DNA of 64,000 bases from Bradyrhizobium sp. ORS 285. GTDB taxonomy: Bacteria > Pseudomonadota > Alphaproteobacteria > Rhizobiales > Xanthobacteraceae. The notes beneath the pieces are model-generated. The model had not been told where the DNA came from and did no database searches. It saw only the letters and a program-made list of their open reading frames with translations. Location of the stretch: contig NZ_LT859959.1 of the NCBI RefSeq assembly GCF_900176205.1, positions 2,046,001 to 2,110,000 of the forward strand, read 5' to 3'. Positions 34,688 through 44,354 of the stretch are shown here, one piece after another. The position numbers and the translations under genes were made by a program. Every line of letters begins with the position of its first letter. The first letter of the stretch is position 1.

Positions 34688-37600
34688 TCACGCCAGCCGG
34701 CCGGCGGCGTGGGCGAGGAGGGTGTAGACGAGGCCGGTCTCCGAGGTGAGCTGCGCGCGCAGCGCCTGCGGGTTGCGGTCGTCGCGGGCGACCTCGTCGA
34801 GCAGCCGCTCGAACTCGGTGATGTAGCGGTCGACCGTCTGCTTGAAGGTGCGGTCGGCGCGGTACTTGCGGGCGACCTCGTCGAACGCCTTCTGGCCGGC
34901 GGGCGTGTAGAGGCGCTTGGAGAACGCCTTGGTCTCGCCGCGCTGGTAGCGGTCCCACATCTCGGCGGCGAGCGTGCGGTCCATCAGACGGGCGATGTCG
35001 AGCGAGAGCGATTCCAGCGGATTGCCGGGCTGCTGCGCCGGGCCGCGGCCACGCGGAGCCGGGGCCTGCGGCTGACCGGCGGCGCTGCTGTCGGCGCGGT
35101 TGAGCAGGTCCGACAGCCAGTTGTCGCTGCGCTGGTCGGCGACCGGGCCCATCGGTGGCGCCTCGACCCGGCGCGGCTGCGGCGGCGGGGCGGGGGGCTG
35201 CATGCCGAGATCCGGCGGCGGCAGGTTGGTGACGCTGGTCGCCGCGGATTCGCGCAGGCGCATGTCGGCACGGCCGCCGACGGCTGCGGCTGCGACCACC
35301 GGCACGACCGGCTCTTCCTGACGGATGACGGCGGCCGGCGCGGCAACCGGACGCGAGGCGCTGACGACGTCGAGGCCACGGCCGTGATGGGCGACGATGC
35401 GGTTGAGCTCGGCCAGCGCCTCGATCTGGTCGACGATGACCTTGCGCATCTGGGCCGTGCTCTCGGCCGCCTCCTGCGGCATCTCCAGCACGCCGCGGCG
35501 CAGCTCGTTGCGGGTCGCGTCGAGCTCGCGCTGCATCTCGGCCGTCATCTGCTTCATGCTCGAGACCAGCGTCGCGAACTTCTCCGCCGATTGCTTGAAC
35601 ATCGCATCGGCTTCCTGCGTGCTCTGCTGGTAGATCTCCTGCATCTGCGAGGTGGTGAGGCGACGCTCCTCCTCGGCATTGGCGCGGATGGCCTCGAACT
35701 GCCGGCTGAGCGCGGTCGAGCCGGCGCCGGCGGTCTCCGCCACGACGCGTGCGATGTCGCGCGCCCGCTCCTCGGCGGCCGCGAGCGACTCGTCGAGCAG
35801 GGTGGTGAAGCGCGTCAGGCGCTGGTCGAGATCGGCGGTGCGCAGGTCGATGGTGGTGACCAGCGATTCCAGCGTCGTCTTGCGGTCCGAGATCGACACG
35901 GTCGCGTCGCGGTTGCTCTGCTCGACGATGGCCGCAGCCTCGATCAGGGCCTTGCCGTGGGCGTCGAACTGGCTCGACAGCGAGTTGAGATCCTCCAGGG
36001 CACGCGACGTCTTGGAGTTGAAGACGTTGAGCTGATCCTCGAGGGTCTGCGTCGCCGTGCCGTTGCGCGAGGTGACGTCGTTCATCGCGGTGACGAAATC
36101 GGCCACGCGGGCGACCAGCGCACGCTCGAGCGAGTTGAGGTTGTCGTGCGCTCCGGTCAGCACCTCCTGCAGCAGGATGTTGCCTTCGCGCAGACGCTCG
36201 AACAAAGCGACGGTGTCGGTGCGCAGGATCTTGCTGGTCTCCTGCATCTCGGTGACGGCCGCCACCGAGACTTGGCGCGACTGCTCGATCGCCGCACGCG
36301 AGGCCTGCTCGAGATCCTTCAGCGACTTGGTGATCGCCGTCGTCGCCATCTCGCCGGCCGAGGTGATGGTGCGGGCGACCTCGGAGCCGTTGCCGTTGAC
36401 GGTGTGGGCGAAGGTCTGGCCGCGCACCTCGATCTGCTTCAGCGCCTCGGTGGTGACGCGATCGATCTCGATCGTGAGCTGATTGGTCTTGGAGTTGAGC
36501 GTCTCGACCAGCGTGCCGCGCTTGCCGTCGAGGAACTGCGACAGCCGCTCGGTCTGCTGCTGCACATAGGTGACGATCTCGTCGGTCTTGCCGGTCATTG
36601 CCGAGCCGAACGAATTGCCGGCAGCGAGCACGGAGCGCTCGATCTCGGTCGAGGTCGACTTGACGCGCGTGGAGACCTCGTTGGAGGCGGCCACGAGTGC
36701 GCTCTGCGCATTGAGCGCGCTGCTCTGGATCGCATCCGTGGTGTTGGCTGCGACCGTGTTGATCGAGCGCTCGATCTCCGAGGAGATCGCCTTGAGCTGG
36801 CCCGCGGTGTCGGTGGAGGTCGCCGTCAGCACGCTCTGAGCCTCGCGCGCACCGCCGACGATCACCGCGACCGACTCGGTCGTGGTGGTGGTCAGCAGCG
36901 TCTGGGCTTCGCGCGCGCTGCCGACCAGCGTCGCCGCCGTGTCTGCCGAGGTCGCGGTCAGCGACATCTGCGCCTGGCGTGCGCTGTTCAGGATCGAGGT
37001 GGCGGTGTCGGCGCCGACCGACGACAGCGTCCGCTCGACGTCGACCGCGAGCGACTTGACGTGCTCGGCCGCCTCGGTCGAGCTCGAGATCAGCTTGGAC
37101 TGCACCTCACGGGCGCTGTCGATGATGACGGTGGCCGTGGTGGTGCCGACCGCAGCCAGCGTCCGCTCGACGTCGATCGCCAGCGACTTGACGTGGTCGG
37201 CGGCTTCGGTCGAGGCGCTCACGAGCTTGGACTGCACGTCGCGTGCGCTGTCGACGATCGTCGCAGCAGTGCTGGTGCCGACGGCCGCGAGCGTGCGCTC
37301 CACGTCGGCGGCGAGCGACTTCACGTGGTTGGCCGCTTCCGAGGACGCGCTGATCAGGGTGGTCTGCGCCTCGCGGGCACCGCCCGTGATGGCTTCGGCA
37401 GTGGTCGTTCCGGCGATCGACAGCGAGCGCTGCACGTCGACGGTCAGCGCCTTCACCTGCTCGGCCGCCTCGTGCGAGGCCGCGAGCATGGCGCTCTGGG
37501 CTTCGCGGGCGCCAGCCGTGATCGTCTCGGCGGTCTCGGTGCCGGCTGACGTGAGCGAGCGCTGCACGTCGGCCGCGAGCGACTTCACGTGGTCGGCCGC

Positions 37601-40444
37601 GTTGGACGAAGCCGACACCAGGGTGTTCTGGACCTCGCGCGCGCCGGCCAGGATCGAGGCTGCGGTGGCCGAGCCGGCCGCCGTCAGCGCCTGCTCGACA
37701 TCGGTGGCGAGCGACTTGACGTGGGTGGCGGCATCGGAGGAGGCCGACACCAGGGTGTTCTGCACCTCGCGCGCGCCGGCCAGGATGGTGGCGGCGGTGG
37801 TCGAGCCGGCCGCCGTCAGCGTGCGCTCGACGTCTGCCGACAGCGACTTGATCTGCTCGGCGGTGTCGCCCGAGGCGGTGACGAGGGTGGTCTGAGCCTC
37901 GCGTGCGCTGGACAGGATCGAACTGGCCGCCGTGTTGCCGGCCTCGGTCAGAGCGCGCTCGACCTCGGCGGAGGTGGTCTTCAGCTGCGAGCCAACGTCG
38001 GTCGAGACGGTGAGCAGCGCCTGCTGGGCCGTGCGGGCGCCGGTCTGGATGGTCTCGCTGGTGTTGACCACGAGGTTGGTCAGCGAGCGCTCGGCGTCCT
38101 CGACATGCGACTTGATGCTGGCCGACAGCAGCTCGGCGCGGGTCATCAGCTCGTCGCTGGCCTGGCGGCCGCTGCTCTCGATGCGGCCGGCAACGGCCTC
38201 GACGCGCGAGCCGAGCAGGTCCTCGAACTGCGAGACACGGTGATCGATCTCGGTGGCGATCGAACCGACGCGCGTCTCGATGCCCTGGTGGATGTCCTGG
38301 AAGCGGGCAGTGACGGCTTCGGTCAGCTCGAAGCTGCGGCCGTCGATGATGTTCGACAGGCTGACGATGCGCGCATCGATCGCCTCCAGCGCCTTGTCGG
38401 TGCCGTCGGTGAGCGAGGAGGTGAGGATGTTGAGGCGGGAATCGATCGACTGGATCGCCTGCGCCGAGCCCTCGGTCAGCGACGACGTCAGCACGGTCAG
38501 GCGCGAGTCGATCGCGTGCAGCACCTGGGCTGCGCCATCGGTCAGCGAGTTCGACAACGTGCCGAGCCGGCCCTCGATCGTCGAGGTGACCGAGGTCGTG
38601 CGGCTGTCGAAGCTTTCTTCCAGGGTCTTCAGGCGGCCGCCGACGGTGTCGTCGAACGACTTGATCTTCGAATCCAGCGAGGAATCGAACGTGGTGATGC
38701 TGGCCTGCAGGTTGGTCTCGAACTGGCCGAGCCGCTGGTCCAGCGTTGCCGTGATCTCGCCGCTGTTGGACGACAGGCGGGTGTCGAAGGTGTCGACATA
38801 GCTCTTGAGATTGTCGGAGATCTCCTGGGTCCGCTGCCCCATGCGCTCGACGATCTCGCCGCCATAGGTCTTCACGGTGCGGTCGAACTCGGTGATGTGC
38901 CGGGTGATCAGCGCGCCCAGGGTCGAGCTGTCGCGTGCGAAGCGCTCGGCGAGCTCGGTGCCCTGGTTCTTCACCAGCTCATCGAAGGCGCTGATCTGAA
39001 TCGACAGCGTGTCGTGCGTGCTCTCGGTCTGGCTGACGACCTTGGCGACCAGCGAGTTCACAGTGGCATCGAGCGACTCGCTCGCCTTTTCGCCCGACGT
39101 GACGATGTGGCCGGACAGGCGCTGGCTCGCCTCATCGATTTTGGTGACGAGGTCGCCGCTGCGCAGCTCGAGCTCGAGCAGCAGCGACTCACCGGACGCC
39201 TTGAGGGAATCGTGGACCTGCTCGGTGCGAACCGAGATGCCGTCGACGATCGCGGCCGTGCGCTGCTCGAACTCGTTAGTGATGCGATCGATGCGCTCGT
39301 TGAGCATCTCGTGGACGCGGTCGGACAGATCGGCGAACTCGTCATGGACGTGGCCGGTCTTGAAGTTCAGGCTGGTCGTCAGCCGCTCGGAGGCGTCGAG
39401 CACGGCGCGGGTGGTCTCGGCGCTGGCCTCCTCGAGCCGGTCCAGCAGGTCGCCGCCGCGCTCGCCGAGCGCGAGGATCATGTTGTCGCCGGCATTGCTG
39501 AGCGCCGCAGTGATGTGGGCACCGCGCTCTTCCAGCGCACCGGTGATGCTCTTGGCGACCTCGTCGACGCGCGAGGCGATCGCATCCGAGATCAGCGCGA
39601 TGTCGTGACGGAGGTCGATCTGCACGCCCGAAATCGCGCTGCGGACCTGCTCGGCCTGACCGACCAGGTTGTCGCGCTGATGGGCGATGTCCTGGAGCAA
39701 AGCGCGGATGCGGACCTCGTTGTCGCTGTAGGCGCGCTCGAGCGCGGCGACCTCGTTGGCGACCAGCATCTCCAGCTCGCCGGCGCGCGCGATCGCGCGC
39801 TCAACGCCGTCGCCCATCGCCGCGACCTCGCGGCGGATCGCCTGGCCGACGGTGACGATGGAATCGCTGACCGCGCCCTCCGGCTCCGAGAAGCGGATGG
39901 CGACCTGCGCCATCGACTGCGCGATCATGCGCAGCTCCTGGCCGCGCCAGGCGAGGCTCGCCAGGAAATAGAACAGCAGCACCGGCGCAAAGAACACGGC
40001 GGCAAGGCCGGCGAGCACGAGTGCGCCGCCGCTCTGGCCGATCAGCGCCTGCAGCGACGGCAGAAAGCCGATCGTGAGCAGCACGCAGCCGACGATCCAG
40101 ATGCCGGCAAAGGCGGTCGCGAGCGTATAGACCCCACGCGACGGGCGGCCCTTCTGGATCGCCTGCAGCAGCTGGCCGATGGTCTCGCGGTCGTCATTGG
40201 CCGGGCGTCGCTTGGCGAGCGGCGGCGGCTCGATCTCGTCCAGGCTGCGGTTGTCGACTCCCGGACGGGTGTCGAACGAATCGAAAGTGGATCCGCCGGT
40301 CGGCATCACCGGCGGAGCCCCGTCAGCGCGGACCGGGCCCTGGGTCTCCGCGGGCGCGGACGTGTCGCTGATGTTCAAAGCCTCCTGAATGGCGGACAGC
40401 GCAACTTCAGTCGGGTCTTTGACCTTTTTGGGGGTGTTCGCCAT
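34688..40444 (-). CDS. Giant membrane-anchored coiled-coil protein (1918 aa)
   Basis: A 1918-residue protein. Residues 1-100 are Pro-rich and disordered; two membrane helices follow at about 103-165 (GVYTLATAFAGIWIVGCVLLTIGF, split here, and LVLAGLAAVFFAPVLLFYFLA). From about 170 to 1690 the chain is almost pure amphipathic helix, rich in Ala, Ser, Thr and Glu, resembling chemoreceptor cytoplasmic domains or apolipoprotein-like repeats. Residues 828-1135 consist of seven consecutive 44-residue units. The last 110 residues form a compact conserved domain (AAEMWDRYQRGETKAFSKRL). No enzyme motif is visible. It is divergent from an Hpt gene across a 384-bp region with CtrA-like sites. The family is known to me only as unannotated rhizobial proteins. 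Confidence 0.9.
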   Translation of the reverse strand: MANTPKKVKDPTEVALSAIQEALNISDTSAPAETQGPVRADGAPPVMPTGGSTFDSFDTRPGVDNRSLDEIEPPPLAKRRPANDDRETIGQLLQAIQKGRPSRGVYTLATAFAGIWIVGCVLLTIGFLPSLQALIGQSGGALVLAGLAAVFFAPVLLFYFLASLAWRGQELRMIAQSMAQVAIRFSEPEGAVSDSIVTVGQAIRREVAAMGDGVERAIARAGELEMLVANEVAALERAYSDNEVRIRALLQDIAHQRDNLVGQAEQVRSAISGVQIDLRHDIALISDAIASRVDEVAKSITGALEERGAHITAALSNAGDNMILALGERGGDLLDRLEEASAETTRAVLDASERLTTSLNFKTGHVHDEFADLSDRVHEMLNERIDRITNEFEQRTAAIVDGISVRTEQVHDSLKASGESLLLELELRSGDLVTKIDEASQRLSGHIVTSGEKASESLDATVNSLVAKVVSQTESTHDTLSIQISAFDELVKNQGTELAERFARDSSTLGALITRHITEFDRTVKTYGGEIVERMGQRTQEISDNLKSYVDTFDTRLSSNSGEITATLDQRLGQFETNLQASITTFDSSLDSKIKSFDDTVGGRLKTLEESFDSRTTSVTSTIEGRLGTLSNSLTDGAAQVLHAIDSRLTVLTSSLTEGSAQAIQSIDSRLNILTSSLTDGTDKALEAIDARIVSLSNIIDGRSFELTEAVTARFQDIHQGIETRVGSIATEIDHRVSQFEDLLGSRVEAVAGRIESSGRQASDELMTRAELLSASIKSHVEDAERSLTNLVVNTSETIQTGARTAQQALLTVSTDVGSQLKTTSAEVERALTEAGNTAASSILSSAREAQTTLVTASGDTAEQIKSLSADVERTLTAAGSTTAATILAGAREVQNTLVSASSDAATHVKSLATDVEQALTAAGSATAASILAGAREVQNTLVSASSNAADHVKSLAADVQRSLTSAGTETAETITAGAREAQSAMLAASHEAAEQVKALTVDVQRSLSIAGTTTAEAITGGAREAQTTLISASSEAANHVKSLAADVERTLAAVGTSTAATIVDSARDVQSKLVSASTEAADHVKSLAIDVERTLAAVGTTTATVIIDSAREVQSKLISSSTEAAEHVKSLAVDVERTLSSVGADTATSILNSARQAQMSLTATSADTAATLVGSAREAQTLLTTTTTESVAVIVGGAREAQSVLTATSTDTAGQLKAISSEIERSINTVAANTTDAIQSSALNAQSALVAASNEVSTRVKSTSTEIERSVLAAGNSFGSAMTGKTDEIVTYVQQQTERLSQFLDGKRGTLVETLNSKTNQLTIEIDRVTTEALKQIEVRGQTFAHTVNGNGSEVARTITSAGEMATTAITKSLKDLEQASRAAIEQSRQVSVAAVTEMQETSKILRTDTVALFERLREGNILLQEVLTGAHDNLNSLERALVARVADFVTAMNDVTSRNGTATQTLEDQLNVFNSKTSRALEDLNSLSSQFDAHGKALIEAAAIVEQSNRDATVSISDRKTTLESLVTTIDLRTADLDQRLTRFTTLLDESLAAAEERARDIARVVAETAGAGSTALSRQFEAIRANAEEERRLTTSQMQEIYQQSTQEADAMFKQSAEKFATLVSSMKQMTAEMQRELDATRNELRRGVLEMPQEAAESTAQMRKVIVDQIEALAELNRIVAHHGRGLDVVSASRPVAAPAAVIRQEEPVVPVVAAAAVGGRADMRLRESAATSVTNLPPPDLGMQPPAPPPQPRRVEAPPMGPVADQRSDNWLSDLLNRADSSAAGQPQAPAPRGRGPAQQPGNPLESLSLDIARLMDRTLAAEMWDRYQRGETKAFSKRLYTPAGQKAFDEVARKYRADRTFKQTVDRYITEFERLLDEVARDDRNPQALRAQLTSETGLVYTLLAHAAGRLA
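37040..37963 (-). repeat. Seven tandem 132-bp repeats inside the giant gene
   Basis: The units are exactly 132 bp (44 codons) apart, as read from the recurring GTCGAGCGC-type V-E-R or V-Q-R starts at 37963, 37831, 37699, 37567, 37435, 37303 and 37171, with an eighth start at 37039 that then diverges. Each unit reads roughly VERTLxAxGxxTAxxIxxxA, REVQxxLVSAS, then xAAxHVKSLAxD. Forty-four residues is four 11-residue turns, typical of hendecad coiled coils. Confidence 0.9.
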
Positions 40445-40622
40445 GTTGAGTCCGAGCCCTCGTCTTAATTTCGTTCCGGCAAGCCGCGTACGAGTACCCC
40501 CTCGCCGCGCTCGAACCGGACGTCATCCCTCGCAGGCACCAGGGGTGGCAAATTCCGCCGGGTGACCCACTCCATCCGGGGATCATCCTATTGGCTGTGC
40601 CTGTTGAAAGAAATGGCCGTGG

Positions 40623-40637
40623 TTAAGAGATTCTTAA
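40623..40637. promoter_or_regulatory. CtrA-type box TTAA-N7-TTAA between the giant gene and hpt
   Basis: TTAAGAGATTCTTAA matches the CtrA core exactly. Further TTAAC elements lie at 40644 and 40660. The region is 179-192 bp from either gene start, so either or both genes could be targets. Confidence 0.5.
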
Positions 40638-40749
40638 TCATCGTTAACAGCAGCCGCCGTTAACCTTTTGAAGTTCTGCGAATTCCCGTTTCCGCCGCGA
40701 TTGGGACGGAGCCGGGCCCAAATCGCGGCAAACCCGCGGCAATGGGCCG

Positions 40750-40766
40750 GTAACGATACATTAACC
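40750..40766 (+). promoter_or_regulatory. Near-consensus CtrA box GTAA-N7-TTAACC before hpt
   Basis: GTAACGATACATTAACC differs from the full CtrA site TTAA-N7-TTAAC at one position and ends 62 bp before the hpt start, a typical promoter distance. Confidence 0.45.
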
Positions 40767-40828
40767 ATTGTCGTGCTTGGGTTACCACAGGGGCGCGCGG
40801 TGCGTGCCCATCGGACCGGATAGCCGCC

Positions 40829-41203
40829 ATGATTCCCGACCTGTCACGGATCGAATGGATGCCCTCGCCACCGCTGGTGCCCGATGACGGGCCGATCAGC
40901 CTCGACCTTCTCAGGCGGATGACCCTCGGCGACAGCGCGCTCGAGCGCGAAGTGCTCGAAATGTTCTCCACCCAGGCCGTCCGCCTGCTGGAGCGGCTGC
41001 AGGTGATGCCTGAGGATGCGGCGACCGTCGCCCACACGCTCAAGGGCTCCGCCCGTGCGATCGGAGCGCTCGACGTCGCCGACGCCGCCGAGGGCCTGGA
41101 GACCGCGTTGCAGGCCGGCGATCCGGCCGACGCGCTGGCCTGGCTCGCCACCGCCGTGGCGCAGGCGCGCGCGGCCATTTCGGACATGCTCGGCGCGGCC
41201 TGA
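40829..41203 (+). CDS. Hpt-domain phosphotransfer protein
   Basis: A 124-residue protein made of one histidine phosphotransfer domain. AHTLKGSARAIGALDVADAAEGLETAL carries the phospho-acceptor His (given in two parts: AHTLKGSARAIGA and DVADAAEGLE), and the LEMFSTQAVRLLERL helix precedes it. It would relay phosphate between a hybrid kinase and a response regulator; no partner kinase is in the window. It is divergent from the giant coiled-coil gene and preceded by CtrA-like sites, so a link to the cell cycle or polarity is possible but unproven. Confidence 0.87.
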   Translation: MIPDLSRIEWMPSPPLVPDDGPISLDLLRRMTLGDSALEREVLEMFSTQAVRLLERLQVMPEDAATVAHTLKGSARAIGALDVADAAEGLETALQAGDPADALAWLATAVAQARAAISDMLGAA

Positions 41204-41286
41204 GGGGCCGTCCACGGCACTAGCGCGGAGCAGGGCGGTCCGTTATAGGACAGCCCGACCTCATTCCCTGCGCAGCACGAGCACAC

Positions 41287-41607
41287 ATGGCCAAGATCAC
41301 CTTTGTCGACCACACCGGCGAATCCCGAACCGTTGACATCGAGAACGGCGCGACCGTGATGGAAGCGGCGATCCGCAACGCCATTCCGGGCATCGAGGCC
41401 GAATGTGGCGGCGCCTGTGCCTGCGCGACCTGCCATGTCTATGTCGACGAAGCCTGGCGTGAGAAGGTCGGCCCGCCGACCCCGATGGAAGAGGACATGC
41501 TGGATTTCGGCTACGACGTCCGGCCGAATTCGCGCCTGTCGTGCCAGATCAAGGTCTCCGACGAGCTCGACGGCCTCGTCGTCTCGACGCCCGAGCGTCA
41601 GGCCTGA
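41287..41607 (+). CDS. Adrenodoxin-type [2Fe-2S] ferredoxin
   Basis: A 106-residue soluble ferredoxin. The four cluster ligands are Cys40, Cys46, Cys49 ([16 protein letters not shown]) and Cys86 (RLSCQIKV), the pattern of vertebrate-type or putidaredoxin-like proteins. It carries electrons to oxygenases, P450s or cluster biogenesis. A TrxR-type ferredoxin-NADP reductase is encoded 0.7 kb downstream at 42304, which may be its reducing partner, although a divergent thioesterase gene lies between. Confidence 0.93.
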   Translation: MAKITFVDHTGESRTVDIENGATVMEAAIRNAIPGIEAECGGACACATCHVYVDEAWREKVGPPTPMEEDMLDFGYDVRPNSRLSCQIKVSDELDGLVVSTPERQA

Positions 41608-41662
41608 TTTCCCGCTTTCGGGATCTCGTCTCACGGCACCTCCCAATAGCCGCCGCCCGGCC

Positions 41663-43332
<1,670 letters not shown>

Positions 43333-43497
43333 TTTGTCTACGGCGTGGAACTTTTCGCCGCAGCACCAACTCAAATGTGAAGAAATGTTTCCTGCGTGTG
43401 CCGGTTTCACCGGCGCGCCAGACCTGTTATGGGCTGGAACGATGCACGAAACGGCCGTACTGTGCGGCCATTCATTTTGTGACTTGGTCAAGGTGAG

Positions 43498-44112
43498 ATG
43501 ATGATGCGCAACGCGTTTCCCCGACTTCGGCTGATGCCTGCTGTGACGAGGCTCGCGCTCGGCGCGCTCGTTGTTGGCGGTGCGCTGCTGACGCGGCCGG
43601 CGCTGGCAGCAGAGCCGACCGCGGCCGGGCTGTGGCAGAAGGTCGAGGATGGCCGTCCCGTCGGCTGGTTTCTCTTCATCGATCATGATGGCGTGTTCGA
43701 AGGCGTGATCGCCAAGACGTTTCCGCGTCCCGGCGACAACCCCAACGAGGTCTGCTCGAAGTGCACCGACGACCGCAAGAATGCGCCGGTGCTCGGCATC
43801 TCCTTCGTGCGCGACATGAAGCGCGAGGGCCTGAAGTACGAGGGCGGCAATGTCCTCAATCCCCGCGACGGTAACATCTGGAAGGCCAACATGCGGGTCA
43901 CTCCGGACGGGCAGTCGCTGATCCTGCACGGCTATCTCGGTATCTCGCTGTTCGGCAAGGACGAGACCTGGACGCGTCTGCCGGATACCAACATGGCGCA
44001 GATCGATCCTGCGATCCTCGCCAAATATCTGCCGGCGCAGGCGACCACCGCCACCGCTCCAGCCACGAAGCAGGCGCCGCCGATGATGAAGAAGCCGGCG
44101 GCGGTGAAGTAG
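43498..44112 (+). CDS. DUF2147-family exported protein
   Basis: A 204-residue protein with a long signal sequence (about 1-38; MMMRN...ALA-AEP). The mature domain fits DUF2147: [29 protein letters not shown] with a Cys-x2-Cys pair (CSKCTD), [16 protein letters not shown] and [19 protein letters not shown]. The family is periplasmic or outer-membrane linked with no known activity. The last 35 residues are a Thr/Ala/Pro/Lys-rich tail. Three consecutive ATGs begin the ORF; GGTGAG precedes the first. Confidence 0.85.
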   Translation: MMMRNAFPRLRLMPAVTRLALGALVVGGALLTRPALAAEPTAAGLWQKVEDGRPVGWFLFIDHDGVFEGVIAKTFPRPGDNPNEVCSKCTDDRKNAPVLGISFVRDMKREGLKYEGGNVLNPRDGNIWKANMRVTPDGQSLILHGYLGISLFGKDETWTRLPDTNMAQIDPAILAKYLPAQATTATAPATKQAPPMMKKPAAVK

Positions 44113-44237
44113 TTCGTGTGGCGCGGCCGATGCGTCCGCATCGCTCATAGACGTCGTGTCGCGATCTCGCGGCGCGTGGCGTCCGAGCTTTAACCTGAGC
44201 TGAGCGGTCGCCACTTACGATCCGAAGATAGTAACTC

Positions 44238-44268
44238 CGTCATGGCCGGGACAAGCCCGGCCATGACG
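44238..44268. repeat. Perfect 13-bp palindrome between convergent genes
   Basis: CGTCATGGCCGGG and its complement surround ACAAG. I recognise it as a very common Bradyrhizobium intergenic palindrome. Between the 3' ends of the DUF2147 and SGNH genes it might also serve as a bidirectional terminator hairpin. Confidence 0.7.
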
Positions 44269-44354
44269 ACGTGGAGAATCATTGGGCGCAAAGCTTCTAT
44301 CGTCATTTGCGATAGCGCTGTTGTGTGCTGAGGGGCCGCTGGGGCGCTTTGCAG

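Noticed and set aside
34415..40468. Two very long plus-strand ORFs (about 1044 and 959 codons) over the giant gene
   Set aside because: They are antisense shadows caused by GC-rich, alanine-rich codons. Their translations are Arg/Gly/Asp-rich strings, and the minus-strand frame has proper membrane helices, repeats and an ordered C-terminus.
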